64,000 nucleotides of DNA. Source: Palsa-360 sp963719875 (GTDB lineage: Bacteria > Acidobacteriota > Terriglobia > Acidiferrales > UBA7541). Of the stretch, positions 46,618 through 55,105 are shown one piece after another; within the stretch, counting starts at the first letter, position 1, and each line of letters opens with the position of its first letter. The DNA is taken from positions 868,001 to 932,000 of the forward strand of contig CAVRDJ010000002.1 in the NCBI GenBank assembly GCA_963719875.1, in the 5' to 3' direction. A model generated the notes under the pieces. The model worked only from the letters and a program-made list of their open reading frames with translations, did not search any database and was not told the DNA's origin. The translations under genes were made by a program, and so were the position numbers.

Positions 46618-46943
46618 GAAACACCTCCGCAATCGATTCCGCTTTCAATCTCGTCTTAACAAGCCGTATGGGCACGCGCCTCTCCGGTCGCTCGGCATTA
46701 TGGCTCAAATTGTTTTGGGTTCGAGAGAATTCTGAGCGCCGTGTCACTGATGATTCACAGTTGCGAATCCGAATCTTGCGCGAGTAGCGCAGGCTTCAGC
46801 CTGTGGGGGTTGATCCTGGCACGGTCGCGCCTGCTTACCGCAAAAATCCACAGGCTGAAGCCTGCGCTACTAATCCTTCGAATTCAACGGTAGCTTGGTC
46901 ATCGCAGCCAGGCGCCCTGAAGAGATTTCTGCTAAGCGCGTGG
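46618..46943. other. Intergenic region with a family-1 repeat
   Basis: About 325 nt between two minus-strand genes. The family-1 element at 46784-46870 fills its centre. No gene or other signal was seen. Confidence 0.6.
46784..46870. repeat. Intergenic palindromic repeat, family 1, expanded loop
   Basis: Arms GTAGCGCAGGCTTCAGCCTG and its complement are perfect, but the loop is longer (about 40 nt) than in other copies and lacks the CTTGCAAG centre. Confidence 0.9.
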
Positions 46944-47573
46944 TCACGACTGGCCCGCGCTCGAAGGCCGGGGACAAACGAAGAGAATCCACGCGGCTCC
47001 TTGCAGCACGCTCAACATCGCGCGCACATTTCCCGGCGCCAGATGTTCTGCGGCCTGTTCGATCAGGAACACATTCTCCCCGTCCAGATCAAGGCGGTAG
47101 AGGTCCGCGCGACGTCCATAAGAATATTTTTGATAGGCAGGCTTTTCTTCAGCGGCGATTTCCAGCAAACGAGTCCAGAAACTTTGCCCGCGAAAGATCC
47201 GGCGCTTGGAGGCCGTCGCGCGGTTCAGATCCAGGAGGCGCCTTGGATTGGGGCCGCCGCTCTCAAACAACGCGTTGGTGCACTGATCAGCGGCAAATGG
47301 GCGCGAGGGATCGTCATCCGGAAAATTCGCCAGCGCGGCGGCGAGTTCCGTTTCGTTCGCATCGAATCCGGTCCAGGAATATCGGTAGAAATGATAAACG
47401 ACCGTCCCGGAATGCAGAAGTTGGCGGATCCGCGCCGAATCCTTTCCCGTAACGCTCAGGATCATGTCGAGGAGTTCATCCAGCCGAAACGTTTGCCGCA
47501 CGAGTGGCCGCACGGTTACGTATCCGGCTTCTTCCTCCGTGTAGCGAACGGGAATCGTTTCCGGCAAGGGCAT
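46944..47573 (-). CDS. Cytoplasmic protein of unknown function
   Basis: About 209 residues from ATG 47573; a GTG at 47630 would add 19. No signal peptide or membrane segment is visible. The protein is acidic and mixed alpha/beta, beginning MPLPETIPVRYTEEEAGY, and rich in Arg/Leu pairs (RRLLDLNRATASKRRIF). I do not recognise a family. Two pieces look conserved in style: VRPLVRQTFRLDELLDMIL and the C-terminal region around RADLYRLDLDGENVFL. It is upstream of a family-1 repeat and downstream of the GatB/YqeY gene on the same strand. Confidence 0.6.
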   Translation of the reverse strand: MPLPETIPVRYTEEEAGYVTVRPLVRQTFRLDELLDMILSVTGKDSARIRQLLHSGTVVYHFYRYSWTGFDANETELAAALANFPDDDPSRPFAADQCTNALFESGGPNPRRLLDLNRATASKRRIFRGQSFWTRLLEIAAEEKPAYQKYSYGRRADLYRLDLDGENVFLIEQAAEHLAPGNVRAMLSVLQGAAWILFVCPRPSSAGQS

Positions 47574-47699
47574 CCGAGGAGAATACGTGGAGAAGGACTC
47601 AAAAGTCGATACCAGAGAGGTGACGCCCACCTGAAACCCGGTGTGACTGCAGGTTAGGAATTCACTCTCAACTCTTAACAGTCAACTCTCAACTTGCTC

Positions 47700-48155
47700 T
47701 TACGCCATTTTGGACAGGCGCTCTTTCACGCGGTCGGATAGTGTCTTGCCGTCCACCGTCTTGCCTTCTAGCCGCACTTTTGCCGCTTTGATCACCGCAC
47801 CCATCGATTTAGGCGAGGTTGCGCCGGTTTCCACAATGGCGGCTTCAATCGCGGCGCTCATGTCGGAATCGGAAGCTCCCGCGGGCAAGTAGGCTTCGAG
47901 TATGGCAATTTCCTTCGTTTCCTTGTCGGCGAGGTCCTGCCGGCCGCCCTTGGCAAATTGCTCGACCGACTCGCGCCGCTGCTTTACCAGGGTTTGCAGC
48001 ACCTGAAGCGCCTCGGCGTCCTCCAGCGGACGTACTTTTTCAATCTCCTTGTACTTGAGCGCGGACTTGATCATGCGCAATACGCTGAGGCGCAGTTCCT
48101 CCTTCGACATCATCGCCGCGGTCAAATCTTTCTGGATGCGTTCCATCAATGGCAT
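47700..48155 (-). CDS. GatB/YqeY domain protein
   Basis: A 151-residue protein matching the YqeY family from its first residues (MERIQKDLTAAMMSKEELRLSVLRM, given here in pieces) to the C-terminal GAVIKAAKVRLEGKTVDG. The family resembles the tRNA-binding tail of GatB, the amidotransferase subunit that makes Gln-tRNA and Asn-tRNA, but its own role is unclear. Size is normal. It is a single gene on the minus strand, just left of the tRNA-Pro gene. Confidence 0.92.
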   Translation of the reverse strand: MPLMERIQKDLTAAMMSKEELRLSVLRMIKSALKYKEIEKVRPLEDAEALQVLQTLVKQRRESVEQFAKGGRQDLADKETKEIAILEAYLPAGASDSDMSAAIEAAIVETGATSPKSMGAVIKAAKVRLEGKTVDGKTLSDRVKERLSKMA

Positions 48156-48445
48156 CTTGGTATGCGCGAACGAATGTTCGCGTCTCTCCCGAGTTGTGAA
48201 ATCAGTTGCTCGATGCGGAGATTTTCTGCTTCGCGGATTTTACTATAGCACAGCGCATGCCTTCAGCCGCGCCGCGCCCGCGTCGAACGTGGAGCCACAA
48301 CCGGATTCGCCCTGCCGCGCCGCTGCATTGCCCTGCCGGCTACGCAATGCGGCAAGCCCACCGCACTCTAGGCTCAGACGGAGAGCTATGCTATTCTGAA
48401 TGTTCCATTCGGGCCGTTTTTTCCGCGCGCCCGAGTGCGTGTCGT

Positions 48446-48523
48446 CGGGGCGTAGCGCAGCCTGGCTAGCGCGCCTGGTTCGGGACCAGGAGGCCGGTGG
48501 TTCAAATCCACTCGCCCCGACCA
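48446..48523 (+). tRNA. tRNA-Pro (anticodon CGG)
   Basis: A complete cloverleaf: acceptor stem CGGGGCG with CGCCCCG, D-arm GCGCAGCCTGGCTAGCGC, anticodon stem CCTGG/CCAGG around loop TTCGGGA, T-arm with GGTTCAAATCC, then A and encoded CCA (48521-48523). The loop places CGG at positions 34-36, which reads the proline codon CCG. Its 3' end is duplicated at 53242-53289. Confidence 0.95.
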
Positions 48524-48531
48524 TTCTTTTC
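48502..48531 (+). other. Putative attachment site attL inside tRNA-Pro
   Basis: The 30 nt covering the T-arm, acceptor 3' strand, CCA and 8 further bases recur exactly at 53260-53289. tRNA 3' ends are standard targets of tyrosine integrases, so this is read as the left attachment site of an island. Confidence 0.65.
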
Positions 48532-48596
48532 GCCCGCTTCTCCAGTCAACCTCATGATCTTTTAACGTGGCTATAGAAACAAGGGAAGCCCAAAAC

Positions 48597-48622
48597 CCGA
48601 CCCTTCCAAACCAAAGGGTCGG
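48597..48622. other. Hairpin downstream of tRNA-Pro
   Basis: CCGACCCTT (48597-48605) and AAGGGTCGG (48614-48622) form a perfect 9-bp stem with an 8-nt loop, 74 nt after the tRNA. No T-run follows, so a simple terminator is not certain. It lies inside the putative island. Confidence 0.5.
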
Positions 48623-48735
48623 ACACCCTGAAAAGCCAAACCAGTCAACCGGCGTTGAGGTATTGGAGTGGTATCCTTAACAAACGTGCGCACACGTCAA
48701 CACAATAAACGCAAAAGGGTTGGCCACGCGCCAAG

Positions 48736-49074
48736 CTAGGCGACGGCTTCCAATCCATTCTTCGCGACGAGAGCAAGCAGCTTCAAGGAAGCTCCTCTCG
48801 GATGTTTCTTGCCTCGTTCCCACTGGCTAATCAAGCCGGTGGTCACGTTCAGATAACGCGCAAACACCGCTTGACTGGCTCGTTCACGGCGCCGGAGTTC
48901 GCGAATCTGCCTGGCGCTTAAAGGGCGTACGGGCGTGAGACATAAGACATTGAACTTGCGCATGGTCTGCTTGTCCATTACGCCTGCATCGTGCAGACCT
49001 TTGGCTGTCTCATGCACCGCAGCCAGCAAAGTACTCCGGTATTTTTTGGACTTTGATTTCCTGGTGTTATTCAT
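48736..49074 (-). CDS. HTH-type antitoxin (XRE family)
   Basis: A 112-residue protein, basic at the N-terminus, with a C-terminal Cro/C1-type helix-turn-helix: SARQIRELRRRERASQAVFARYLN, then TTGLISQWERGKKHPRG (shown in parts). It overlaps the toxin gene upstream by 8 nt and is the second gene of that pair, an order seen in HigB/RelE-type systems. It resembles the NadS-type antitoxins. It probably binds the palindrome at 49478-49496. Confidence 0.85.
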   Translation of the reverse strand: MNNTRKSKSKKYRSTLLAAVHETAKGLHDAGVMDKQTMRKFNVLCLTPVRPLSARQIRELRRRERASQAVFARYLNVTTGLISQWERGKKHPRGASLKLLALVAKNGLEAVA

Positions 49075-49441
49075 GACAGATCACCTCGATCAACGGCCCT
49101 AATTCCATTGCGTTCGTGATTTCCGTTTCGCCATAGGCCAGCATTTCCGATGCGAGTTCCTTGAGCGCGGCCAATTCGTCTTGCGAAATGTCGGCCCGTC
49201 CACTTTTTGCGAATCCATAAACGAAAAACGCCCGCGCACCCCGCCGATACAAGATCACGACGCGGAAACCTCCCGACTTTCCCTGGCCGCGCCTGGCAAT
49301 GGGCTGCTTGATCACGCCAGCTCCGAGGTCGGCGTCGATCAAGCCGCGCTCGGCATCGGCAGCCGCCTTGCAATGGGATGCGTCCTTGAGACCCGCCTTT
49401 CGTGCAAATCGTGCGAAAGCCTTTGTCTTCCATACCCTCAA
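49067..49441 (-). CDS. RelE/ParE-family toxin (HigB-like)
   Basis: A 124-residue protein with a TTG start preceded by GTGAGG. It matches small toxins of the RelE superfamily from MRVWKTKAFARFARK through GLIDADLGAGVIKQPIARRGQG and SGGFRVVILYRRGARAFFVYGFAKS. The family inhibits growth by cleaving mRNA, though a ribosome-independent gyrase-type action cannot be ruled out for this subgroup. The HTH antitoxin follows. A different ATG frame at 49451 gives unrelated basic sequence and is rejected. Confidence 0.83.
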   Translation of the reverse strand: MRVWKTKAFARFARKAGLKDASHCKAAADAERGLIDADLGAGVIKQPIARRGQGKSGGFRVVILYRRGARAFFVYGFAKSGRADISQDELAALKELASEMLAYGETEITNAMELGPLIEVICHE

Positions 49442-49743
49442 TAGGCCTCACGGGGCGTCTGACAACGCCAAACTATATATAGCACTTAGTGCTATAGATT
49501 TCAAGCGGAGTCGATTTTGTAATTGTGAAAGCACCAGACTTTCTCAAGATTCAACAGAGTTCCATAAGTTTCAACAGGCCTTGACACCATTGGGTGGCTG
49601 TCCTAACGTGTCACCTACATTCACAAACAGAATCGGGGCTCAAGAACTCAGAATTCCAAAATGGGTGTGGCGAAAGGTCTGGCCGCAGGACGTATGAGCC
49701 AGCGCTGTAGGGAGGCCAATCCCCCGGGCACAAGAAAGCGGCT
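49442..49743. other. Divergent intergenic region with toxin-antitoxin operator
   Basis: About 300 nt between the TA operon and the TonB receptor gene. The operator-like palindrome is described separately. The rest should hold the receptor promoter and shows no repeat family. Confidence 0.5.
49478..49496. promoter_or_regulatory. Operator-like palindrome of the island TA operon
   Basis: TATAGCAC (49478-49485) and GTGCTATA (49489-49496) form a perfect 8-bp inverted repeat with a 3-nt spacer, about 37 nt before the toxin start. The AT-rich flanks suggest it overlaps the promoter, as expected for autorepression. Confidence 0.6.
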
Positions 49744-52700
49744 ATGAACTCGAAATGTTTGGCGTCGTCCGTATTTTTTGCCCATCTAATCATTGTTCTG
49801 GTGGGATCCCCTACTCGGTCTTGGGCCCAATCGTCAACGACGGGGGCGTTGAGGGGGACTGTCACGGACCCCGCCAACGCTGCGGTGCCGGGTGTGACCG
49901 TTACGCTGGTCAACAACGCGACGAGCCAGGCCCAAACAAGCACCACCGACTCAAACGGCGGCTATGGATTTTCGTTGCTGGCCCCGGGCGCCTACGGGCT
50001 GACTTTTTCTGCGCAGGGATTCAAGACTTCGCAGATGGCGTCAGTGACCGTGAATGTCTCTGAGGCTCCGGTTGTGGACGCGCAATTGCAGACCGGAGAC
50101 TCGACACAGCATGAGGTGTGCCAGTGCCGCCTGAGTCAGGGCGCCACATCCTCGACGGGCACTTTGGTGGACAACAAGACGTTAACAGGGGTTCCTCTAA
50201 CTACCCGCAACACCACGCAAGTGATGTCCATGTCTTCCGGCTCGGCTTCCGATGTGAATAATGCAGGAACTTTGGGAAGGGGTACGCTGACCTTCAATGT
50301 GAATGGCAATACCACCACGGGTACGTATACGGTGGACGGCGCTACCTCGGGCGGCACAGTACCCAATCCGGACGCCATTTCGGAATTTAAGATCCAGACT
50401 TCTCAGTATGACGCCGGGTATGGCGCCAATGTTCCCAACACAAACCTGATCACGAGGTCCGGGGGAAACGATTTTCATGGCGACTTTTGGGAGTTCGTAC
50501 GCAATGACATTTTCAACGCCAATGACTTTTTCCTGAATGCTGCCGGACAGCCTCGTCCGAACCTGAAACAGAATCAGTTCGGCGGCACGATCGGCGGACC
50601 AATCAAGAGAAACAAGTTGTTCCTCTTTGGATCCTTCCAGGCGACCCGGCAGGTGAATGGGCTGGATCCGACCTCATTGTCCACTCTCATTCTCCCGCCC
50701 CTGACCGACGATCGCTCGGCGAAAACGATTGGGTCGCAGTTCTGTCCGGGAAATCACCCCGGCAACTCGAGGTATTCGACCTTCGCTGAGGGAACGCAGG
50801 TAGCGTGCGATGGTTCGAACATCAATCCGGTAGCTCTTACTCTGCTCCAAATGAAACTGCCCGGTGGCGCCTATCTGATCCCTACGCCGCAGAGTATTCT
50901 CACGAGCGGTCGTGCCGCCGGCCTCGGCTCCTATTCAATTAGTCTTCCCTCCACATTTCGCGAGAACCAAAGTATCGCTAACCTGGACTATGCAATTTCT
51001 TCCAGGCAGAACTTTTCCGGGCGGGTATTTGTGTCTAGCATCCGCCAGGTTCGCTCCCTCAGCGCCCCGTATGGGCTCAACCCCGGCCCGCAATTTGTTC
51101 CCGGCTCCCCGCACGGATTCCGACCGAGAGATTACGTGGTCAGCCTGAAGCTGACTTCCATCTTGACCAGCAATGTCGTGAATGAAGCCTGGGCGGCGTA
51201 TACCCAAGACGATTCTGTTGGCGATAGCCGGGGAGTCCCGTCCGCCGCATCGGTCGGCATGACGCCGTTAGACCAATTCTTCGCCATGCCCCCCGAAATT
51301 CAGGTGCTCGGGCCGCTGGGATCTTTTCGATTCTTGGGGAATTTTGCGAGTGATTCTACGTCCAAGACCACGACGTATCAGTGGGCAGATAATATTTCCT
51401 GGTCTCACGGCAAGCACACTACCCGCCTCGGCGTATTCGCGGATACGCAATATAATTTCGAAGATGACACCGGGGCAGCGAAAGGAAAGATTGTCGTCCA
51501 GAGCTTCGAGGACTTCCTCCTTGGACAAAGTGCAGCCCAGAACGGAAGCCCATTGGGACGCAGCAACATTCAAAACATTCAAGCCAGCGTAGGTGTCGGA
51601 CCACTCGGTGAACTCCAGTTTCAGTACCGCGACTATTATGTCTCCGCGTTCGTTGAGGACGACATCAAAGTGAACTCGCGGTTCACTCTCAACCTGGGCC
51701 TACGATGGGAATATCTTGGACCGTCTTTCGACACCGACGGGACGATTGGAAATGTTTGGCCCTCTCTCCTGAACCAGGTTCCCATTCCAAACGCTTCCGG
51801 CACGCTGGCAGGATATACAGTCGCCTCCAATTACAATCCGAACCTGATTAACCCCTACACTGGCCAGCCCTTTGGACCCCTCCCTCCGGGCGTTGCCCAG
51901 CACTCTACGAAGAGTTTTTACCAGAATGGGACCCCGCTCGACACCTTCGCTCCGAGGATTGGTTTTGCGTGGCAACCTGGAGGACTGCTGAGCCGTGTTT
52001 CCCTGCGCGGTGGGTATGGTTGGTTCTACCAGGCCGCGCCGTTCAGTGGCAACGCCTCGAATGCCCCGCTATTCGCTTTGCCGCCCTTCGCGCAGGGGTT
52101 TAGCAATACGGACGCCAGCAACGATTTGTCGACGCTGCAGAAACCTTTTCCGACCGCGACGCTGGGCTTCGTCGCGCGAACCCCAACCTCCGAACTTTCC
52201 GACCGCGTGGCCGGGCCTGTTTACAGGATCCCAACTTTGCAGCAATGGAATCTCAACGCGCAATATAGCCTGTCACCTACTCTTTCGCTGGATTTGGGTT
52301 ATGTCGGCTCGTACGGGAATCACCTCTTGCTCTCGCACGTTTTGAACCAACCGCTTCTGGCCAGTCCCGCCCTTCCTGTCAACTGCGGCTACGATGGCAT
52401 CCCCACCGATTGCATCACGATGAATACGTCTCGAAACGCAAAGCTGCGCGTGCCCATCCTCGGTGAGACGCCGACCGCTTTGGCTGCAAACGATTACATC
52501 GGACTTTCCTGGTACCACAGCATGCAAGCCACGCTCAGAAAGCGGGTGTCCCGCGGCTTGACGTTTCAAGGCGCTTACACTTTCTCCAAGGCCGAAAACA
52601 ATACAACTGTTTACAACGATCAGAACAATTTATCACTCGATTGGGCTCGAGCGAATTTCGATCGCCGGCACCGCTTCATCGCCAATTACGATTATCAGCT

Positions 52701-53241
52701 TCCTGTTCCCACTCAGGCAAAAGGATTCGCGAGCACCATGCTGACGGGATGGTCGACGGCAGGAATCATCATTATCCAGAGCGGGTTGGCCATGACCCTT
52801 ACCGACCCCAGGGGAGGATCAGTGTATGGTGGCGCCGGACCTTCTACCATTACACTTTGCTCCGGCGCAAACAATGCGAGTCTTGTGACATCGGGAAGGG
52901 ACCAAACCCGGTTGAACAGCTGGATTAACTCTGGCCCAACGGTGATCTGTCCAGCGCCTGCTGTCGGACCTGACGGCTCGACCGGATACGGCAATACAGG
53001 GCTGAACATCATCACCGGACCGGGACAATTCAACACGGATTTCTCGATTGGCAAGACCACGACGGTGGGAGGAATCCGGGAAAACGCGACACTTGCATTT
53101 CGCGTCGAGTTTTACAATACCTTTAACCATCCTCAATTCTCGAACCCAGGAACGACTTTTGGGACGGCAAACTTCGGCGTCGTCACTCAAAGTTCGGTAG
53201 CGCCTCGGCTGATTCAATTCGGAATTAAGTACCTGTTTTGA
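49744..53241 (+). CDS. TonB-dependent receptor with carboxypeptidase-regulatory N-terminus (Oar-like)
   Basis: A 1,165-residue protein with a signal peptide ending SWAQ (about 28) and a carboxypeptidase-regulatory-like beta domain (about 30-115). A plug region follows (TYTVDGATSGG, PDAISEFKIQT, NLITRSGGNDFHGDFWEF), then a large 22-strand-type barrel ending QFGIKYLF. Such receptors import substrates across the outer membrane with TonB energy, but the ligand is unknown. Its stop at 53241 directly abuts the duplicated tRNA end, so it is the right-most gene of the island. A TonB-like gene is at 57656. Confidence 0.9.
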   Translation: MNSKCLASSVFFAHLIIVLVGSPTRSWAQSSTTGALRGTVTDPANAAVPGVTVTLVNNATSQAQTSTTDSNGGYGFSLLAPGAYGLTFSAQGFKTSQMASVTVNVSEAPVVDAQLQTGDSTQHEVCQCRLSQGATSSTGTLVDNKTLTGVPLTTRNTTQVMSMSSGSASDVNNAGTLGRGTLTFNVNGNTTTGTYTVDGATSGGTVPNPDAISEFKIQTSQYDAGYGANVPNTNLITRSGGNDFHGDFWEFVRNDIFNANDFFLNAAGQPRPNLKQNQFGGTIGGPIKRNKLFLFGSFQATRQVNGLDPTSLSTLILPPLTDDRSAKTIGSQFCPGNHPGNSRYSTFAEGTQVACDGSNINPVALTLLQMKLPGGAYLIPTPQSILTSGRAAGLGSYSISLPSTFRENQSIANLDYAISSRQNFSGRVFVSSIRQVRSLSAPYGLNPGPQFVPGSPHGFRPRDYVVSLKLTSILTSNVVNEAWAAYTQDDSVGDSRGVPSAASVGMTPLDQFFAMPPEIQVLGPLGSFRFLGNFASDSTSKTTTYQWADNISWSHGKHTTRLGVFADTQYNFEDDTGAAKGKIVVQSFEDFLLGQSAAQNGSPLGRSNIQNIQASVGVGPLGELQFQYRDYYVSAFVEDDIKVNSRFTLNLGLRWEYLGPSFDTDGTIGNVWPSLLNQVPIPNASGTLAGYTVASNYNPNLINPYTGQPFGPLPPGVAQHSTKSFYQNGTPLDTFAPRIGFAWQPGGLLSRVSLRGGYGWFYQAAPFSGNASNAPLFALPPFAQGFSNTDASNDLSTLQKPFPTATLGFVARTPTSELSDRVAGPVYRIPTLQQWNLNAQYSLSPTLSLDLGYVGSYGNHLLLSHVLNQPLLASPALPVNCGYDGIPTDCITMNTSRNAKLRVPILGETPTALAANDYIGLSWYHSMQATLRKRVSRGLTFQGAYTFSKAENNTTVYNDQNNLSLDWARANFDRRHRFIANYDYQLPVPTQAKGFASTMLTGWSTAGIIIIQSGLAMTLTDPRGGSVYGGAGPSTITLCSGANNASLVTSGRDQTRLNSWINSGPTVICPAPAVGPDGSTGYGNTGLNIITGPGQFNTDFSIGKTTTVGGIRENATLAFRVEFYNTFNHPQFSNPGTTFGTANFGVVTQSSVAPRLIQFGIKYLF

Positions 53242-53289
53242 GACCAGGACGCCAGTGTCTCAAATCCACTCGCCCCGACCATTCTTTTC
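53242..53289 (+). other. Displaced tRNA-Pro 3' end, putative attR
   Basis: GACCAGGA then an approximate copy of the tRNA variable/T region (a few mismatches), then 30 nt identical to tRNA-Pro 48502-48531 (53260-53289). The part upstream of the identical stretch also resembles the tRNA anticodon 3' arm, so the copied piece begins within the tRNA. It would be the right end of an island inserted at the tRNA gene. Confidence 0.7.
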
Positions 53290-53605
53290 AAAAAGATGCC
53301 CAGGACCCCCGCCCTATTTTCCACGCGAATGGAGATGATAATCAGGTAGACTGCCGACCCCCTCGAAGTTCCTCAAAATTCGGTCCTTATCGACGATTCC
53401 CCTCCTCTAGCTCGTCCACACGCTGTGGACCGCAAGTTCAGGAGGGGTAACGCTTATAGCATCAGGTCCTCACAAAGTCGCGGCCTTTGGACCACCCCCC
53501 GCCTTATATTTGCAGGGGTTAGAGATGTGCCACTTTGGGTTGGAAGACGGCCCTGGCAACACCTGCGAATGCGGCAATCGCGGATTTGCAAAATGGGAGG
53601 GATAG
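53290..53605 (+). other. Leader region before the RiPP operon
   Basis: About 315 nt with no supported gene. Reverse-strand frames here (up to 89 codons) are without binding sites and overlap the precursor gene. The promoter of the peptide-modification operon should lie in this stretch. The GGGAGG at 53595-53600 is its first ribosome binding site. Confidence 0.5.
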
Positions 53606-53776
53606 TTGGACACCAATAGCACTTCAAAAGGGAAAACGCCGGAACCGGCGACAGCAAAGAAAGTATACAAGACGCCTACTCTGAGATACGAGTCTGTGTT
53701 CGAAGTCTCGGCGCTGGCGTGCGGCAAACTGACCAGCACTCAGAGCGGTTGCAAGCTCAGCCAGAAGGCCTCGTAG
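53606..53776 (+). CDS. Candidate RiPP precursor peptide, 56 residues
   Basis: A TTG start at 53606 follows GGGAGG at 5 nt. The frame encodes 56 residues and stops at 53776, 13 nt before the peptidase gene. The N-terminal half is a hydrophilic leader (residues 2-20 rich in Thr, Lys and Pro), then VYKTPTLRYESVF, which contains Y21xxP24xL26. That is the pattern that binds PqqD-like recognition domains in lasso-peptide leaders. The rest, ending SALACGKLTSTQSGCKLS and a few more residues, has Cys39 and Cys49, many Ser/Thr, and ends in Ser56. Only position, motif and context support it; the modified product is unknown. Confidence 0.72.
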   Translation: MDTNSTSKGKTPEPATAKKVYKTPTLRYESVFEVSALACGKLTSTQSGCKLSQKAS

Positions 53777-53789
53777 CTAGCCGCTCAAA

Positions 53790-54302
53790 ATGCCAAGAGA
53801 CCGTAAGGGGAATATTTCGACCGAGCTGGCATGCGGAATGGCAGAAGAAGTTGTCCGCACATTCGGCGAGGTTCGCTTACGTGTCCTGGGCACGAGCATG
53901 GTGCCTTCCATCCTTCCGGGCGATTTGGTTTCGATCCACCGCGCCAGCCTGAACGACATTTCCCCGGGAGAAGTGGTGCTGTTTACGAGAAACGGACGAT
54001 TATTTGTTCATCGGGTTGTGGGTCGAAAGGAGTTGGCCACTGCGGGCCGTCCCGAGGAATCCTGCCTGATTACCCGCGGCGACCGCATGCGCCAGGATGA
54101 TCCTCCCGTTTCTTCGACCGAGTTGCTGGGGCGCGTGGTTTCGCTCGAGCGCGACAACCGGAAAGTCGAACTCTCGGCCGTTGGATCGAAACATCCGATC
54201 ACCCGCTTGCTGCGGTCTTCCGATCACGTGACGTATCTCTATCTGCGGTTCGCCGCAGGCTGGCGGACTCTATTTCTCGGGAGGGCCAAGTGCCAAGTAT
54301 GA
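53790..54302 (+). CDS. S26-family peptidase (SipW/signal-peptidase-like)
   Basis: A 170-residue protein with the signal peptidase I catalytic box GTSMVPSILPGD (Ser36) and a second box FVHRVVG (His74) in place of the lysine. That Ser-His arrangement matches the SipW/archaeal type. A later conserved GDRMRQDD block fits the family. No clear N-terminal transmembrane helix is seen, which is unusual; a hydrophobic segment near 152-160 is short. It follows the peptide gene by 13 nt and overlaps the next gene by 13 nt. A role as leader peptidase of the cluster is inferred. Confidence 0.78.
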   Translation: MPRDRKGNISTELACGMAEEVVRTFGEVRLRVLGTSMVPSILPGDLVSIHRASLNDISPGEVVLFTRNGRLFVHRVVGRKELATAGRPEESCLITRGDRMRQDDPPVSSTELLGRVVSLERDNRKVELSAVGSKHPITRLLRSSDHVTYLYLRFAAGWRTLFLGRAKCQV

Positions 54303-55105
54303 CGGCGGCGACGCAAAGTTCCAGCGTGGTGGTCGAGATCGGCGGCCTTCCCATACGATTGTGCTCCGACAATCCTGCGTTTCTTCGTCAGATTCAAGAG
54401 CGCTATACCGGCTACGTGAGCTCCTCGAACGAGGCACGTTTCGACTTTGAAATTGAGCTGGCCCCGCCGGGCAGCGAACCCGGGGACGCCAACGTCCGCG
54501 TCCTGTGGGATTCCGGGCAGTGGCTGATGGAGCGCGGAGATTTTCGCGCCGAGTGGAATCCGTCAACCGCGCGCGGACGCATCCAGCAGACAATAAATCC
54601 CTACTCGTTCGATTCCGTGCTGCGCATCGTGCATACACTCCTGCTGGCCCAGGAGGGCGGTTTCCTCCTGCACGCTTCCAGCGCCATTCGAAATGGCCGG
54701 GCCTTTCTCTTTTCCGGCGTCTCGGGTGCGGGCAAGACCACGATGGCAAGGCTGGCGCCTCCCGACGCCGCACTCCTTACCGACGAGATTTCCTATGTGA
54801 CCCGGCGGCATGGCCGGTACTTTGCCGTGGGGACTCCGTTTTTCGGCGAACTGGCGCGGGTTGGGGAAAACCTGCATGCCCCCATCGAGGCTTTGTACCT
54901 GCTGGCTAAAGGTCCGGAAAATAAAATCGAGCCGATCGTAGGCGCCGATGCCGTCCGCGGATTGCTCGGGAATATTCTTTTTTTTGCCCGGGATCCTGAG
55001 TTCGTGAAAATGGTTTTTGATACCGCTTTCGAATTCGTCAACCACGTGCCCGTCCGGCGGCTGACGTTTGTGCCCGATTCTTCGGTCTGGGAGCTGATCG
55101 TATGA
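54290..55105 (+). CDS. HPr-kinase-like protein
   Basis: A GTG start preceded by GGGAGGG, within the end of the peptidase gene. The 271-residue protein has an HPr kinase/phosphorylase-type P-loop, GVSGAGKTT (Lys149), the preceding LLHAS (His128), and DE (164-165) after the loop. It lacks the N-terminal domain of true HprK. Homologues in some lasso-peptide clusters phosphorylate the C-terminal serine of the precursor. That precedent and the C-terminal Ser of the neighbouring peptide make a similar job possible here. It is followed by PqqD with a 4-nt overlap. Confidence 0.8.
   Translation: MPSMTAATQSSSVVVEIGGLPIRLCSDNPAFLRQIQERYTGYVSSSNEARFDFEIELAPPGSEPGDANVRVLWDSGQWLMERGDFRAEWNPSTARGRIQQTINPYSFDSVLRIVHTLLLAQEGGFLLHASSAIRNGRAFLFSGVSGAGKTTMARLAPPDAALLTDEISYVTRRHGRYFAVGTPFFGELARVGENLHAPIEALYLLAKGPENKIEPIVGADAVRGLLGNILFFARDPEFVKMVFDTAFEFVNHVPVRRLTFVPDSSVWELIV

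Larger units (their letters stand above)
48502..53289. mobile_element. Putative small genomic island at tRNA-Pro
   Basis: Bounded by two exact 30-nt copies of the tRNA-Pro 3' end. It carries a toxin-antitoxin pair and a 1,165-residue TonB-dependent receptor. No integrase or recombinase gene is present, so the element is either a remnant or moved by proteins encoded elsewhere. The presence of an addiction module fits a mobile origin. Confidence 0.55.

Noticed and set aside
49071..49451. Alternative ATG frame over the island toxin gene
   Set aside because: It gives Arg/Gly-rich sequence; the other frame matches the RelE toxin family throughout.
53470..53739. Reverse-strand frames (67 and 89 codons) over the RiPP leader region
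   Set aside because: They overlap the peptide gene on the other strand, which has a strong ribosome binding site and operon context.
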